From: Hyphomonadaceae bacterium UBA2389
GTDB taxonomy: Bacteria; Pseudomonadota; Alphaproteobacteria; Caulobacterales; Aquidulcibacteraceae
NCBI GenBank assembly: GCA_002343395.1
Contig: DDSN01000025.1
Location: 1 to 46,599 of the forward strand
Direction: 5' to 3'
DNA length: 46,599 nt
Shown here: piece by piece, positions 18,237-27,304 of the stretch
Numbering within the stretch: position 1 is the first letter of the stretch
Layout: every line of letters starts with the position of its first letter
Program-made: the position numbers and the translations under genes
The notes under the pieces: model-generated
What the model saw: only the letters and a program-made list of their open reading frames with translations
The model's database searches: none
What the model was told of the DNA's origin: nothing

Positions 18237-19193
18237 ATGTCAGAGCGCAAACCCGGCCGCGGCCGCATCTACGACAACATCACTCAGACCATTGGCGACA
18301 CGCCGTTGGTGAAGCTCTCCAAATTGGCGCGCGCGCATAACGTCGACGCCGAGATCATCGGCAAGCTCGAGTTCTTTAATCCGATCGCCTCGGTGAAGGA
18401 CCGCATCGGCGTGTCCATGATCGAGACCATGGAGCGCGAGGGCAAGATCGGTCCCAACACGGTGTTGATCGAGCCGACATCGGGCAACACCGGAATCGCT
18501 CTAGCGTTCGTCGCGGCGCAACGCGGCTACCGCCTGATCCTGGTGATGCCGGAAACAATGTCGATCGAGCGCCGCAAGATGCTGGCTTTCCTCGGCGCCG
18601 AACTGGTTCTCACCCCGGGACCCGAAGGCATGCGCGGCGCGATCGCGAAGGCAAAGGAGTTGGTGGATTCAACGCCAAACGCCGTGACGCCGCAGCAATT
18701 CGCCAACCCCGCCAACCCGGACATTCATCGCCGTACGACGGCGGAGGAAATTTGGAACGACACCAACGGACAATTGGATATCTTTGTGTCCGGCATCGGG
18801 ACAGGCGGCACCATCACTGGCGTGGGCCAAGTATTGAAGGCGCGGATTCCCGCCTTGCGCATCGTCGCGGTTGAGCCGGAAGCGTCGCCAGTGCTGTCCG
18901 GCGGCGCGCCTGGGCCGCACAAAATTCAAGGCATCGGCGCCGGCTTCGTGCCCGACATCTTGGACACCAAGGTGTTTGATGAAATCGTCGCGGTCTCGAA
19001 CGATGAGGCGTTCGCCGTTTCGCGGGAAGCGGCGCGCGTCGAGGGCCTACCCGGGGGGATTTCGACCGGCGCTGCGCTCGCGGCCGCGCTGCGCGTCGGC
19101 GCGCGGCCCGAAAACAAGGGCAAACGCATCGTCGCGATAATTCCCTCGTTCGCCGAGCGCTATCTCTCGACGGCGCTATTCGATGGGCTGTAA
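18237..19193 (+). CDS. cysK: Cysteine synthase A (O-acetylserine sulfhydrylase)
   Basis: PLP enzyme forming cysteine from O-acetylserine and sulfide. 318 residues. PLP Lys in NPIASVKDRIG, the substrate loop EPTSGNTGIALAFVAA, the phosphate cradle GTGGTITGVG, and GGAPGPHKIQGIGAGFVP are all typical of CysK type A. Heads a plus-strand series with GNAT (9 nt on), the MoeB-like protein and DUF6624. A MoeB/ThiF-like adenylyltransferase close to cysK hints at sulfur transfer, an inference only. Confidence 0.95.
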   Translation: MSERKPGRGRIYDNITQTIGDTPLVKLSKLARAHNVDAEIIGKLEFFNPIASVKDRIGVSMIETMEREGKIGPNTVLIEPTSGNTGIALAFVAAQRGYRLILVMPETMSIERRKMLAFLGAELVLTPGPEGMRGAIAKAKELVDSTPNAVTPQQFANPANPDIHRRTTAEEIWNDTNGQLDIFVSGIGTGGTITGVGQVLKARIPALRIVAVEPEASPVLSGGAPGPHKIQGIGAGFVPDILDTKVFDEIVAVSNDEAFAVSREAARVEGLPGGISTGAALAAALRVGARPENKGKRIVAIIPSFAERYLSTALFDGL

Positions 19194-19202
19194 AACCTCG
19201 CG

Positions 19203-19634
19203 GTGGACTTTCAGCGCCTGATCGAACTCCCCGCCGGGTTTGACGCCCTCCGTGAAGAAGCGGAGCGTGAGGGGTATCGATTTCTTGATCGGCTCGTCGA
19301 ACGCTGGAGCGGCGACGCCTACCGCGAAGATCGTCAAGCGACGCTCTGGGCGATGGTGACGGCCCATGCGATCCAAGCGATTGGCGCGCAGACAGAGGAT
19401 GAATACGACCCCTCGCCTGCGCACCGGCGCATTCGCCATTTCTATGTCGCGCCCAGTTTCCGACGTAGCGGCGTCGGCCGAACCCTCGCGCGCCATTTGA
19501 TTGACCACGCTCTCAACTTGGCGCCGCGCCTCCATCTGCGCGCCACGCATGCGCTTTCCACCGCGTTCTGGGATGCGCTGGGGTTTCAGCGCGTACAACG
19601 TGCCGACCGTAGTCACGAATTGGTGCGCGCATGA
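19203..19634 (+). CDS. GNAT-family N-acetyltransferase
   Basis: 143 residues from GTG 19203. The acetyl-CoA site reads RRIRHFYVAPSFRRSGVGRTLARHL (V-x-P...RxxGxG), with the C-terminal FWDALGFQRV typical of GNATs. The substrate is unknown. The start has no obvious Shine-Dalgarno and lies 9 nt after the cysK stop; translation may be coupled. It overlaps the next gene by 4 nt (ATGA). Confidence 0.85.
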   Translation: MDFQRLIELPAGFDALREEAEREGYRFLDRLVERWSGDAYREDRQATLWAMVTAHAIQAIGAQTEDEYDPSPAHRRIRHFYVAPSFRRSGVGRTLARHLIDHALNLAPRLHLRATHALSTAFWDALGFQRVQRADRSHELVRA

Positions 19635-20404
19635 GCTTCTCGCCCGAAGAACGCGAGCGCTATGCGCGCCACATCCTGCTCAAGGAGATCGGCGGGCCGG
19701 GCCAGCAGCAGCTCAAGGCGGCTACGGTTGCGATTGTCGGCATGGGCGGCTTGGGCGCGCCGGCGGCGCTCTATCTGGCGGCCGCGGGCGTGGGGCGCTT
19801 GCGCTTGATCGACGACGACGCCGTCGCCCTATCCAACCTCCAACGTCAGGTGCTCTACGAAACCAGGGACATTGGCGAAGCCAAGGTCGCGCGGGCGGCC
19901 GATCGATTGACGGCTCTTAATCCAGCAGTGACGATCGAAGTCGTGCGCGATCGGCTCACGGCGTCCAATGCACGCGGATTGTTCTCCAGCGTGGATCTGG
20001 TGCTCGATGGGACGGACGACTTCGTCACCCGCTTCGCCGTTAACGCCGCGTGCCACGCCGCGGGATTGCCGCTGATCTCCGGCGCAGTTGGGCGCTGGGA
20101 GGGACAAGTGGCGACGTTCAAGTCGGGGCTGACAAAAGGCCAACCGATCCGAGACCGTTTCCCTTGCTACAGGTGCCTTGTTCCCGAGGCGCCGCAAGAC
20201 ATCGAAACCTGCGCCCAGGTCGGCGTTGTGGGGGCGCTCACCGGCGTCGTCGGCTCGATGATGGCGCTGGAGGCGGTCAAGGAAATAGCGGCCGCGGGCG
20301 AAAGCCTCGCGGGCAAGGTGGTGATCATGGACGCGCTGACGTCGACCTCCCGGACAATCCTCTTGAAGGCGGACCCAGCCTGCGCGACCTGCGGCCATGA
20401 CTGA
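19631..20404 (+). CDS. MoeB/ThiF/HesA-family adenylyltransferase
   Basis: 257-residue E1-like enzyme that adenylates the C-terminal Gly of a ubiquitin-like sulfur carrier (MoaD or ThiS). It shows the ATP loop GMGGLGAPAALYLAAAGVG, ALSNLQRQVLYE, the DGTDDFVTRF acid, and two zinc-binding Cys pairs (CYRC and the final CATCGHD). No C-terminal rhodanese domain. Length and motif set fit MoeB best, but no moaD or thiS is nearby to settle it. Overlaps GNAT by 4 nt and DUF6624 by 8 nt. Confidence 0.9.
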   Translation: MSFSPEERERYARHILLKEIGGPGQQQLKAATVAIVGMGGLGAPAALYLAAAGVGRLRLIDDDAVALSNLQRQVLYETRDIGEAKVARAADRLTALNPAVTIEVVRDRLTASNARGLFSSVDLVLDGTDDFVTRFAVNAACHAAGLPLISGAVGRWEGQVATFKSGLTKGQPIRDRFPCYRCLVPEAPQDIETCAQVGVVGALTGVVGSMMALEAVKEIAAAGESLAGKVVIMDALTSTSRTILLKADPACATCGHD

Positions 20405-20999
20405 CGACGAGTGGCGCGCCAAGCTGGTGGATGCCGCGCTGCATGACCAACACGTGCGCGCGCGGCTCGCCGCCGACGGCGCGCTCTTTAGCGGTTATCA
20501 CCCCGAAATGGAGGCCGTGCATGTAGCGAACGCCAAGCTCCTCGAAACACTTGTTGAGGCGATCGGCGCTTGGCCAACCCGCACGCGCTTTGGCGATGAC
20601 GGCGCAAGCGCGGCTTTTCTGATCGCTCAACACGCCATCAGCCTGCCGGCCTTTCAACGTCGCGCCCTTGCGTTGCTGCTTGACGCGGCTGAGCGCGGCG
20701 AGATCAACGTGTTGGACACCGCCTACTTGTCGGACCGCATCGCCGTGTTTGAGGGGCGCGAGCAAATATTCGGCACCCAGTTCGACTGGGATCAGCATGG
20801 ACAGCTCTCACCAGCGCCAATCGCCGAGGAGTCGGGCGTCGATGAACGACGCGCCCATGTGGGCCTGCCGCCCATGGCGGAAGTCATCGCCAGCATGCGC
20901 GCCTCGGCCGCCGCCGAAGGCCACGGGGCGCCCGACGATCTCGCGAAACGCCGGGCAGAGTTTGACGCGTGGGCGCGTCGCGTTGGGTGGCGCGCTTGA
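20397..20999 (+). CDS. DUF6624-family protein
   Basis: 200 residues, soluble, no signal. The pattern WP.. .FGDDGASAAFLIAQHA..PAFQRRAL.LL..A..GE......AYLSDRIAVFEGREQIFGTQFDWD is what I recall for DUF6624, a family of unknown function often seen in actinobacteria and proteobacteria. It overlaps the MoeB-like gene by 8 nt, so it is made from the same message. The C-terminal 60 residues are Ala/Arg-rich and less conserved. Confidence 0.75.
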   Translation: MTDDEWRAKLVDAALHDQHVRARLAADGALFSGYHPEMEAVHVANAKLLETLVEAIGAWPTRTRFGDDGASAAFLIAQHAISLPAFQRRALALLLDAAERGEINVLDTAYLSDRIAVFEGREQIFGTQFDWDQHGQLSPAPIAEESGVDERRAHVGLPPMAEVIASMRASAAAEGHGAPDDLAKRRAEFDAWARRVGWRA

Positions 21000-21042
21000 C
21001 GCGCGCGTGGCGAACCCGTCTTTAGGGCGTCTGGAGGAACGC

Positions 21043-22047
21043 ATGCTGAAGTGGCTGGTTGGCGCGGTTCTGGGGCTGATCGGGTTGGTTGCGTTGCTTG
21101 CCGGCGGCGCATACTTCGCGCTCAACCGCCCCGACGTCCCCTACGAAACGCTCGAAACGTCGTACGGGGGGCCGGCGTCTCGCTTCGCCGATCTGCCCGG
21201 CGGCATCCGCATGCATTACCGCGATCAAGGCGATCCGAACGCGCCGGTGCTCGTGCTTGTTCATGGCTTCTCAGCGTCTTTGCACACGTGGGAGCCCTGG
21301 GTCGCGCGCCTGAGCGACCAGTACCGCGTCATCTCGGTTGATTTGCCCGGCCACGGGCTTACGCGCGCGCCAGCGGGCTACGAAGCCTCCATCGAGGCAT
21401 TCCGCGACGCTTTGCATGCATTCACCGTGCAACACGGGCTGTCGCGCTTCGCGATCGCCGGCAACTCGATGGGCGGCAATGTCGCTTGGGAATACGCCTT
21501 AGCGCACCCCGAGCAAGTCGAGGCGTTGATTCTCGTCGATTCCTCCGGCTGGCCGGAGACACGCGAAGGACTTGCCGAGGATCCTCCCGTGTTCAAGCTG
21601 CTGCGCAACCCCGTGCTCGGCCCGATCATGCGCGATCTCGATTCAACCGCGCTTACCCGGCAAGGATTGCAGGCGGCGTTTTTCGACCCCGCCTTGGCCA
21701 CGGATGAGATGGTGCGGCGTTACGTTGACCTTTCGAGAGCGCCCGGCCATCGCGCCATCCTGCTTCAGATGACGCTCGGTTTTCGCAGCCGCAATTATGC
21801 GACGCCGGAGCGTCTCGTTCCGCTGAGCGCTGTCCCAACCTTGATCTTCACCGGAGATGCGGATCGTCTCGTTGCGCCCGAGCACGCCCAGCAATTTCAC
21901 GACGCCATCCAAGGCTCGCAACTCGTCGTGTTCGAGAACACCGGCCACGTGCCGCAAGAAGAGCGCGCCGACGAATCCGCAATCGCCGTGCACGAGTTTC
22001 TGTATGCGTTGATCGAAGGGCCGGCGCTGGCGACCGCCGCGCAATAG
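21043..22047 (+). CDS. Membrane-anchored alpha/beta hydrolase
   Basis: 334 residues from ATG 21043, selected by GGAGG 6 nt upstream; the open frame extends back to 20668 but overlaps DUF6624. One N-terminal membrane helix (LKWLVGAVLGLIGLVALLAGGAYFAL), then an alpha/beta hydrolase fold: oxyanion HGFSAS, nucleophile elbow AGNSMGGN (Ser142), acid in FTGDADRLV, and catalytic His302 in TGHVPQEE. Substrate unknown; lipase, esterase or haloalkane dehalogenase-like roles are possible. The GH13 enzyme begins 5 nt after its stop. Confidence 0.9.
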   Translation: MLKWLVGAVLGLIGLVALLAGGAYFALNRPDVPYETLETSYGGPASRFADLPGGIRMHYRDQGDPNAPVLVLVHGFSASLHTWEPWVARLSDQYRVISVDLPGHGLTRAPAGYEASIEAFRDALHAFTVQHGLSRFAIAGNSMGGNVAWEYALAHPEQVEALILVDSSGWPETREGLAEDPPVFKLLRNPVLGPIMRDLDSTALTRQGLQAAFFDPALATDEMVRRYVDLSRAPGHRAILLQMTLGFRSRNYATPERLVPLSAVPTLIFTGDADRLVAPEHAQQFHDAIQGSQLVVFENTGHVPQEERADESAIAVHEFLYALIEGPALATAAQ

Positions 22048-22052
22048 CGTCA

Positions 22053-23630
22053 ATGACGAGTTCCTGGCTGCGCGGCGGCGTTGTTTATCAGATCTATCCA
22101 CGCTCGTTCCGCGACACCAACGGCGACGGCGTCGGCGACCTTGCAGGCGTCATCGAGAAGCTTGACTACGTAGCCTCGCTTGGCGTCGACGCTGTCTGGT
22201 TGTCGCCGTTCTTCACCTCGCCGATGAAGGACTATGGCTACGACGTCAGCGACTATCGCGGCGTCGACCCCTTGTTCGGAAACCTGGCCGACGCTGACGC
22301 GCTGATCGCACGCGCGCATGCGCTTGGCCTCAAGGTCATTCTCGACCAAGTCTGGTCGCACTCCTCGGACCAACATCCGTGGTTCAAGGAAAGTCGGTCG
22401 AGCCGCGACAACGCGAAAAGCGACTGGTACGTTTGGGCTGACGCAAAACCCGACGGCTCGCCGCCCAATAATTGGCAAGCCATGTTCGGAGGGGGCGCCT
22501 GGACCTGGGATGCGCGGCGGCGCCAATACTATCTGCACAACTTCCTGGCCGAACAACCGGACCTGAACGTTCGCAATCCTGACGTTCAAACCGCAATCCT
22601 GGACGTCGCGCGGTTTTGGCTGGAGCGGGGCGTCGACGGATTTCGGCTCGATGTCGTGAACTTCTACGTCCAGGACGCGTCGCTGCGCGACAACCCAGCG
22701 CTGGCGCTGTCAAAACCGCCGCCACGTCCGCATCAGTTTCAACGCCAGCTCTACAACCGCACGCAACCGGAGACGCTCGCGTTTATCGGGCGCTTGCGTG
22801 GTCTTCTTGACCAGTTCGGCGCCATCGCCATTGGCGAGATTGAGGACGAGGAACCATTGAAGGTGCAGCGCGCGTACACCGACGGCGACGACCGTCTGCA
22901 TACCGCGTATTCGTTCTACCTCTTGCGCCAGCGCGCGATGACGCCCGCGATTGTCGCCGAAGCCATGGCGGGGTGGGAAGGCGCGCGCGGGTGGCCATCT
23001 TGGTCGCTATCGAACCACGACGTGATCCGCTTCCCGACGCGCCTCGCCGACGACGATCCCCAACGCGCCAAACTGATGTTGGCGTTGCTGCTGTGTTTGC
23101 GTGGAACGGCATTCTTGTACCAAGGAGACGAGCTTGGACTTCCCCACGCGGACGTTCCCTACGAGCGCCTTCGCGATCCCGAAGCGATCGCGTTTTGGCC
23201 TTCCGGGATCGGACGCGATGGCGCGCGCACGCCGATGCCATGGTCGGCGAATGAGCCCATGGCGGGTTTCTCGAGCGCGCCCGACGGCTGGTTGCCCCTC
23301 GATCCGCGTCATCGAGCCCTAGCCGTCGATGCGCAAGAGCGCGATGCGAACTCGCAACTGGCGTTTACCCGGGCGATGGTGGCCCTGCGGCGGGCGAGCC
23401 CAGTTCTTCAGATTGGCGAATTCATCGCCCATGAGGCGCCGAACTCCGCGCTGGTCTTCGAACGCCGTTTGGACGGGTTGCGCGTGTTCTGCGTCTTCAA
23501 CCTGGGGCCGGAGCGCATACGTGTCGGGCTCCCCGCGACTGGCGACGCCAAATTTACGATTGGAGAAGCCCATCTGGCGGGCTCCGAAGCAACGCTCGGC
23601 GGCTATTCTGGGTTGATCGTCGAAACTTGA
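22053..23630 (+). CDS. GH13-family alpha-glucosidase
   Basis: 525 residues, cytoplasmic-looking (no signal peptide). The N-terminus VVYQIYPRSFRDTNGDGVGDLAG is typical of GH13 alpha-glucosidases and oligo-1,6-glucosidases. Catalytic residues: nucleophile Asp200 (GVDGFRLDVVN), acid Glu262 (AIGEIED), stabiliser Asp323 (LSNHDV). Probably cleaves alpha-glucosides such as maltose or oligosaccharides (subfamily GH13_23-like, inference). It closely follows the hydrolase and may share its message. The downstream TonB receptor looks like a metal receptor, not a maltodextrin one. Confidence 0.92.
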   Translation: MTSSWLRGGVVYQIYPRSFRDTNGDGVGDLAGVIEKLDYVASLGVDAVWLSPFFTSPMKDYGYDVSDYRGVDPLFGNLADADALIARAHALGLKVILDQVWSHSSDQHPWFKESRSSRDNAKSDWYVWADAKPDGSPPNNWQAMFGGGAWTWDARRRQYYLHNFLAEQPDLNVRNPDVQTAILDVARFWLERGVDGFRLDVVNFYVQDASLRDNPALALSKPPPRPHQFQRQLYNRTQPETLAFIGRLRGLLDQFGAIAIGEIEDEEPLKVQRAYTDGDDRLHTAYSFYLLRQRAMTPAIVAEAMAGWEGARGWPSWSLSNHDVIRFPTRLADDDPQRAKLMLALLLCLRGTAFLYQGDELGLPHADVPYERLRDPEAIAFWPSGIGRDGARTPMPWSANEPMAGFSSAPDGWLPLDPRHRALAVDAQERDANSQLAFTRAMVALRRASPVLQIGEFIAHEAPNSALVFERRLDGLRVFCVFNLGPERIRVGLPATGDAKFTIGEAHLAGSEATLGGYSGLIVET

Positions 23631-23655
23631 TGCACAAACCCTGGCAAAGCGGCGT

Positions 23656-23670
23656 GGTTACACTATAACA
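23656..23670 (+). promoter_or_regulatory. Zur-like inverted repeat over a predicted promoter
   Basis: GGTTA-CACTA-TAACA is a TGTTA-N5-TAACA inverted repeat with one mismatch, similar to remembered alphaproteobacterial Zur sites. It covers a -10-like TATAAC (23664-23669) that lies 17 nt after CTGGCA (23641-23646). The predicted transcript would start about 5 nt before ATG 23681. Repression by zinc-bound Zur would fit the ZnuD-like receptor downstream. Confidence 0.4.
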
Positions 23671-23680
23671 TCGCCTTACG

Positions 23681-24076
23681 ATGAAGTCCTTGCGCAGATG
23701 CCTTGGCCTGCCTGAGCGCGCCCGTTCCGGTGCGCGCATCGCCGCGTTGGTTCTGGCCTTCGTTGCCTTGGCGCTGCAGGCCTTCGTCGTCCAAACGCAC
23801 TTCCACACGACCGTCGTCGCGTCCGCGCAATGTCAACTGAGTTCCGCCACGTCGGCGCCCGGCGATCAGGCGCCCGAAATCACACTCGAGCATCATCAAG
23901 GCGCTTGCGCGCTGTGCTTGGCGTTCGCAGCCGGCGGCCGCGGCGTTCTGGCCGCGGTCGGCGACGGAACGGTGCTCGCTGCTCGCATCGTCGATCCGAT
24001 CGTAGAGTCGCTCCACGCAGCGGCGGATAGCTTCGCTCACGCCTGGCAAAGCCGCGCGCCCCCAATCGCACTCTAA
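23681..24076 (+). CDS. DUF2946-like small exported protein
   Basis: 131 residues. A basic head (MKSLRRCLGLPERARSGAR) leads into one hydrophobic segment (IAALVLAFVALALQAFVVQTHFH). Then comes a His/Cys motif LEHHQGACALCLAF, like the HxGxCxxC seen in DUF2946 proteins, which often accompany metal receptors. It probably binds a metal or helps the receptor gene next to it, 55 nt on. No Shine-Dalgarno is visible, in line with a near-leaderless start. Confidence 0.65.
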   Translation: MKSLRRCLGLPERARSGARIAALVLAFVALALQAFVVQTHFHTTVVASAQCQLSSATSAPGDQAPEITLEHHQGACALCLAFAAGGRGVLAAVGDGTVLAARIVDPIVESLHAAADSFAHAWQSRAPPIAL

Positions 24077-24131
24077 GCGCTCGAACACGCGCCTCGGCGC
24101 GCTCCTTTTCCTGCTTAGAGGACACTTCTTC

Positions 24132-26132
24132 ATGAAACTTTCCGCCTATTTGCGGGGCTTCGCGGCCGTCAGCGTACTCATTCCCGCCGCCGCCTTCGCA
24201 CAAGAAACCGACGAACCAGAGATCGTCGTCACCGCGCCGCTCGAAGGCTCGCGCATCGAGAGTCTTCAGGGCGCCGAGGTTCTGCGCCGCGACGACATCG
24301 TCGAGCAGCTGAATGGCGGTCTGGGCGACACGCTCGACGCGACCCCCGGCATCTCCACGACTTTCTTCGGCGCGGGCGCAAGCCGGCCGATCATTCGCGG
24401 ACTGGGCGAGGATCGCGTGCGCGTGCTGCAAAACGGCATCGGCGCCATCGACGCCTCGACGGCCTCGCCCGACCACGCCGTAACGTCCGATGGACTTGAT
24501 GCGGAGCGTATCGAGGTGCTGCGCGGGTCGGCCGCGCTCGCCTACGGCGGCAACGCCATTGGCGGCGTCGTCAACGTCATCGATCAAAGCATACCCACCC
24601 GCGCTATCGACGGCGTTGAAGCTGACGCCCTCGCCGCCTATTCCACCGTGGACACAGGGCTTCAAGGCGCCTTCAGCGCGGGCTTCGGCGTCGGCGACCT
24701 CGCCTTTCGCTTGAGCGCGTCCGCACGCGAAGCAGACCCCTATGACACGCCGGTCGGCGAAGCGCTCAACCAATGGACCAGCCTGCGCTCCTTCGGCGCC
24801 GGCGGCGCCTTGGTTCGCGACTGGGGTTTCGCGGGCCTCGCGCTGAAAACGACCCAGGATGAGTACGGGCTTCTGCCCGAGGATCCCGCCGAACCAGGCG
24901 GTCATATCGAGATGGAACAAACGCGCATCGAAACGCGGGGAGATTTCCGCGGCGACTTCGGCCCGTTCGAACGCCTCGACTACGGATTTCAGCATTCCGA
25001 CTACGAGCACACGGAATTCGAAGGCGGCGGCGAACCCGGCACGACGTTCATAAGCGAAGGCTACGAAGGCCGGCTTGAGGCGCACCATCGCGGCGAACGG
25101 TTGAGCGGCGCGATCGGCCTGCAGTTCAGCAGCGTCGATTTCGAGGCGATCGGCGACGAAGCCTTTATCGACGCGACTACAACACAGGACGCCGGCGCCT
25201 TCCTCGTACAGCGTTACGATCTCGGCGCATGGGGCCTCGAAGGCGGTCTCCGCCTCGAGCGGCGAGACATTGAAAACGTGGCGTTTGGCGACCGTTCCTT
25301 CGAGAACCTCAGCGCCTCCGCGGGCGTCTTCGTGCGTCCGTCGCAGAACTGGTTTCTTGGCGCGACGCTCGCGCGGACCGAGCGCGCGCCCACCGCGATC
25401 GAGCTGTTCGCCGACGGGCCTCATCTCGCCACCGCGAACTACGAACTTGGAGATCCCGGTCTCTCCCAGGAATCGGCGCTCTCCCTTGAAGCTTCCGCGC
25501 GCTACGATTCCGGCCCGGTCCGCATCGAGCTCAACCTCTATCGCATTGGCTTCCAGGACTATATCGCGCTGGTCGAGCGCGGCGATGTGTGGTGGGTTGA
25601 TGAAGACCCGCCGGGCGGCGAGGGCTTTGCCGCCGACGAAGCCAGCGCGCCGCTCAGCACCGACATCATCCTACCGGTGTTCAATTCCGTGCAGCAGGAC
25701 GCAACCTTCACGGGCGGCGAAATCTCGGCGACGGCGCGGCTGTTCGATTGGGCGGGGTTCGCCATCAGCGGCGATCTTGGGTTCGATATTGTGCGCGCCG
25801 AATTCGATGGCGGCGGACATCCGCCCCGTATTCCGCCGCAGACGCTGACGCTCGGCCTAACCGCAGAAAATGCGCACTGGACAGGCCACTTCGAGGTCGT
25901 CGACACGAGCGCGCAGAAACGCGTTGCCTCGTTCGAGGCGCCCACGGACGGTTTCACGTTCGTGAACGCGAGTCTCGCGTGGCGGCCACAGGGCGACGAC
26001 TCGATCTGGAGTTTGCGCTTGGATGGACGCAATCTCACCGACGAGATCGGGCGCGTTCACGCTTCATTTTTGAAGGACGATCTCGCGCTTCCTGGGCGCA
26101 ACGTGCGCCTGACGGTTATCGCGAGCTTTTGA
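24132..26132 (+). CDS. TonB-dependent outer-membrane receptor, ZnuD-like
   Basis: 666 residues with signal peptide ending AAAFA-QETDEPEIVV. The TonB box is probably EIVVTAP. The plug contains RPIIRGLGEDRVRVLQNGIGAIDASTASPDHAV, then ERIEVLRGSAALAYGGNAIGGVVNVID, closely matching what I recall of zinc receptors of the ZnuD type. The remainder is beta-barrel, ending in NVRLTVIASF with terminal aromatic Phe. Likely zinc (possibly copper or another metal) uptake, controlled with the DUF2946-like protein. The stop is 43 nt from the convergent phosphatase gene. Confidence 0.85.
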   Translation: MKLSAYLRGFAAVSVLIPAAAFAQETDEPEIVVTAPLEGSRIESLQGAEVLRRDDIVEQLNGGLGDTLDATPGISTTFFGAGASRPIIRGLGEDRVRVLQNGIGAIDASTASPDHAVTSDGLDAERIEVLRGSAALAYGGNAIGGVVNVIDQSIPTRAIDGVEADALAAYSTVDTGLQGAFSAGFGVGDLAFRLSASAREADPYDTPVGEALNQWTSLRSFGAGGALVRDWGFAGLALKTTQDEYGLLPEDPAEPGGHIEMEQTRIETRGDFRGDFGPFERLDYGFQHSDYEHTEFEGGGEPGTTFISEGYEGRLEAHHRGERLSGAIGLQFSSVDFEAIGDEAFIDATTTQDAGAFLVQRYDLGAWGLEGGLRLERRDIENVAFGDRSFENLSASAGVFVRPSQNWFLGATLARTERAPTAIELFADGPHLATANYELGDPGLSQESALSLEASARYDSGPVRIELNLYRIGFQDYIALVERGDVWWVDEDPPGGEGFAADEASAPLSTDIILPVFNSVQQDATFTGGEISATARLFDWAGFAISGDLGFDIVRAEFDGGGHPPRIPPQTLTLGLTAENAHWTGHFEVVDTSAQKRVASFEAPTDGFTFVNASLAWRPQGDDSIWSLRLDGRNLTDEIGRVHASFLKDDLALPGRNVRLTVIASF

Positions 26133-26175
26133 AGGCGCGCCAACGGGCCAACACCGCCAGCGGGTCGCGCGCCGG

Positions 26176-27204
26176 TTACTCTCGCGCGTCTGCGAACGCG
26201 GCGAGCGGCGGCGCCATGTCGGGCTGCGCGAGGTCGGAGCGACCAGCCGCCGCCAGAATGGTCGCGGCGATCTGCGAAACCGACGCGCATGACGCGTCGG
26301 AGTAAGCGGGTGCGCTTTCAAGCAACGGCCCGCGAACGCCGGCGAAAATCGCGTCGGAGCCGGCATGACGCAGACCTGGCACCCGCGTGCCGCGCCAGCG
26401 CCCGCTTCCGTGACCTGTCCAGCGATCGCTTTCAGCGCCCCCGCGCCCATGGTCGGCGGTGACGATCATCGTTGTCCGTCCAGCGGTCCGCGGGTTGGAC
26501 TGATATGCGTCCCATATCTCGCGCAGGAACGCGTCCGCTTCACTCGCGGCGGCGAGATAGCGCTCGTAACTCCCCTCGTGGGCGCGGTTGTCGGTGTCGC
26601 CTAACGCCACAAAGAGAACGTCGGGCGGAGTCGCTAATTGAGCGCGCACGGCGGCGACGACTTGAGGATCGTGGAGCGCCTCTGGGTCCGCGGGAATGAA
26701 AACGGACAAGCCGCTCCGCGCGACATTGAGAATGGCCGGCATGACATCCCACTCAGCAAAGACACGCACCGCCGCGCCAGCGTTGTTCAGACGCTCAAGA
26801 ACCGTCACGTCTTCGTTTGGAATCGCGGCGTTGTAACGAATGCGCGGGTTGGGCCGCCCGGCAAGCATCTCCGCATAGCCGGGGTACGAGAACCAGTAGT
26901 CGTTGGTGACGCGCGCGCACGAACCCGCATCGCGATCGCCGATCAGCACGCCTTCATTGCGAAAGCTGAGCAAAAACGGCGTCAGCGCCTGTGCTCGATC
27001 CGGCACATCAACATAACGCGCGCGATAGGCTGGGTCGCTCACGAGCGATGCGTCCGCGCCGCGAAAGAGTTCTTCCCAACGATAGCCGTCAATCGTGACC
27101 AGGACCACGAACCGGGCCTGGGGGGACGGCACGGCGTCTCGAGCCCACGCTTCACTAATGAAGGCGACAAAAACAGCGGCCAGAGCAACGATTAGACGCA
27201 TCAC
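26176..27204 (-). CDS. Exported alkaline phosphatase-superfamily hydrolase
   Basis: 342 residues with signal peptide (MRLIVALAAVFVAFISEAWA). Metal ligands of the alkaline phosphatase fold are visible: VTIDGYRWEELFRG (Asp), the nucleophile region FSYPGYAEMLAGRP, VALGDTDNRAHEG (Asp and His), and VTADHGRGG (Asp-His), with a later His in WTGHGSGRW. Of the nucleotide pyrophosphatase/phosphodiesterase or sulfatase-like class; no specific substrate. It diverges from phhB; both starts lie within about 100 nt. Confidence 0.82.
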   Translation of the reverse strand: MMRLIVALAAVFVAFISEAWARDAVPSPQARFVVLVTIDGYRWEELFRGADASLVSDPAYRARYVDVPDRAQALTPFLLSFRNEGVLIGDRDAGSCARVTNDYWFSYPGYAEMLAGRPNPRIRYNAAIPNEDVTVLERLNNAGAAVRVFAEWDVMPAILNVARSGLSVFIPADPEALHDPQVVAAVRAQLATPPDVLFVALGDTDNRAHEGSYERYLAAASEADAFLREIWDAYQSNPRTAGRTTMIVTADHGRGGAESDRWTGHGSGRWRGTRVPGLRHAGSDAIFAGVRGPLLESAPAYSDASCASVSQIAATILAAAGRSDLAQPDMAPPLAAFADARE

Positions 27205-27292
27205 ATCCTCAGGCTCCTGGCCCTACACGAGGCGCAGGAGCGCGACCAGCAGTTTCGCGTTGCCAAAGACCGGATAGAGTGGCGAGGCGCTC

Positions 27293-27304
27293 AAGGAGGT
27301 GATC
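27293..27304 (+). promoter_or_regulatory. Near-complete anti-Shine-Dalgarno complement before phhB
   Basis: AAGGAGGTGATC matches 12 bases in a row of the complement of the 16S rRNA 3' end, directly abutting the GTG start at 27305. The spacing of GGAGG to GTG is 5 nt. It decides the start over the in-frame GTG at 27299. Confidence 0.85.

Noticed and set aside
23880..25424. Minus-strand open frame (514 codons) opposite the TonB receptor
   Set aside because: Antisense shadow with no motif; the plus-strand receptor has signal peptide, plug and barrel features.
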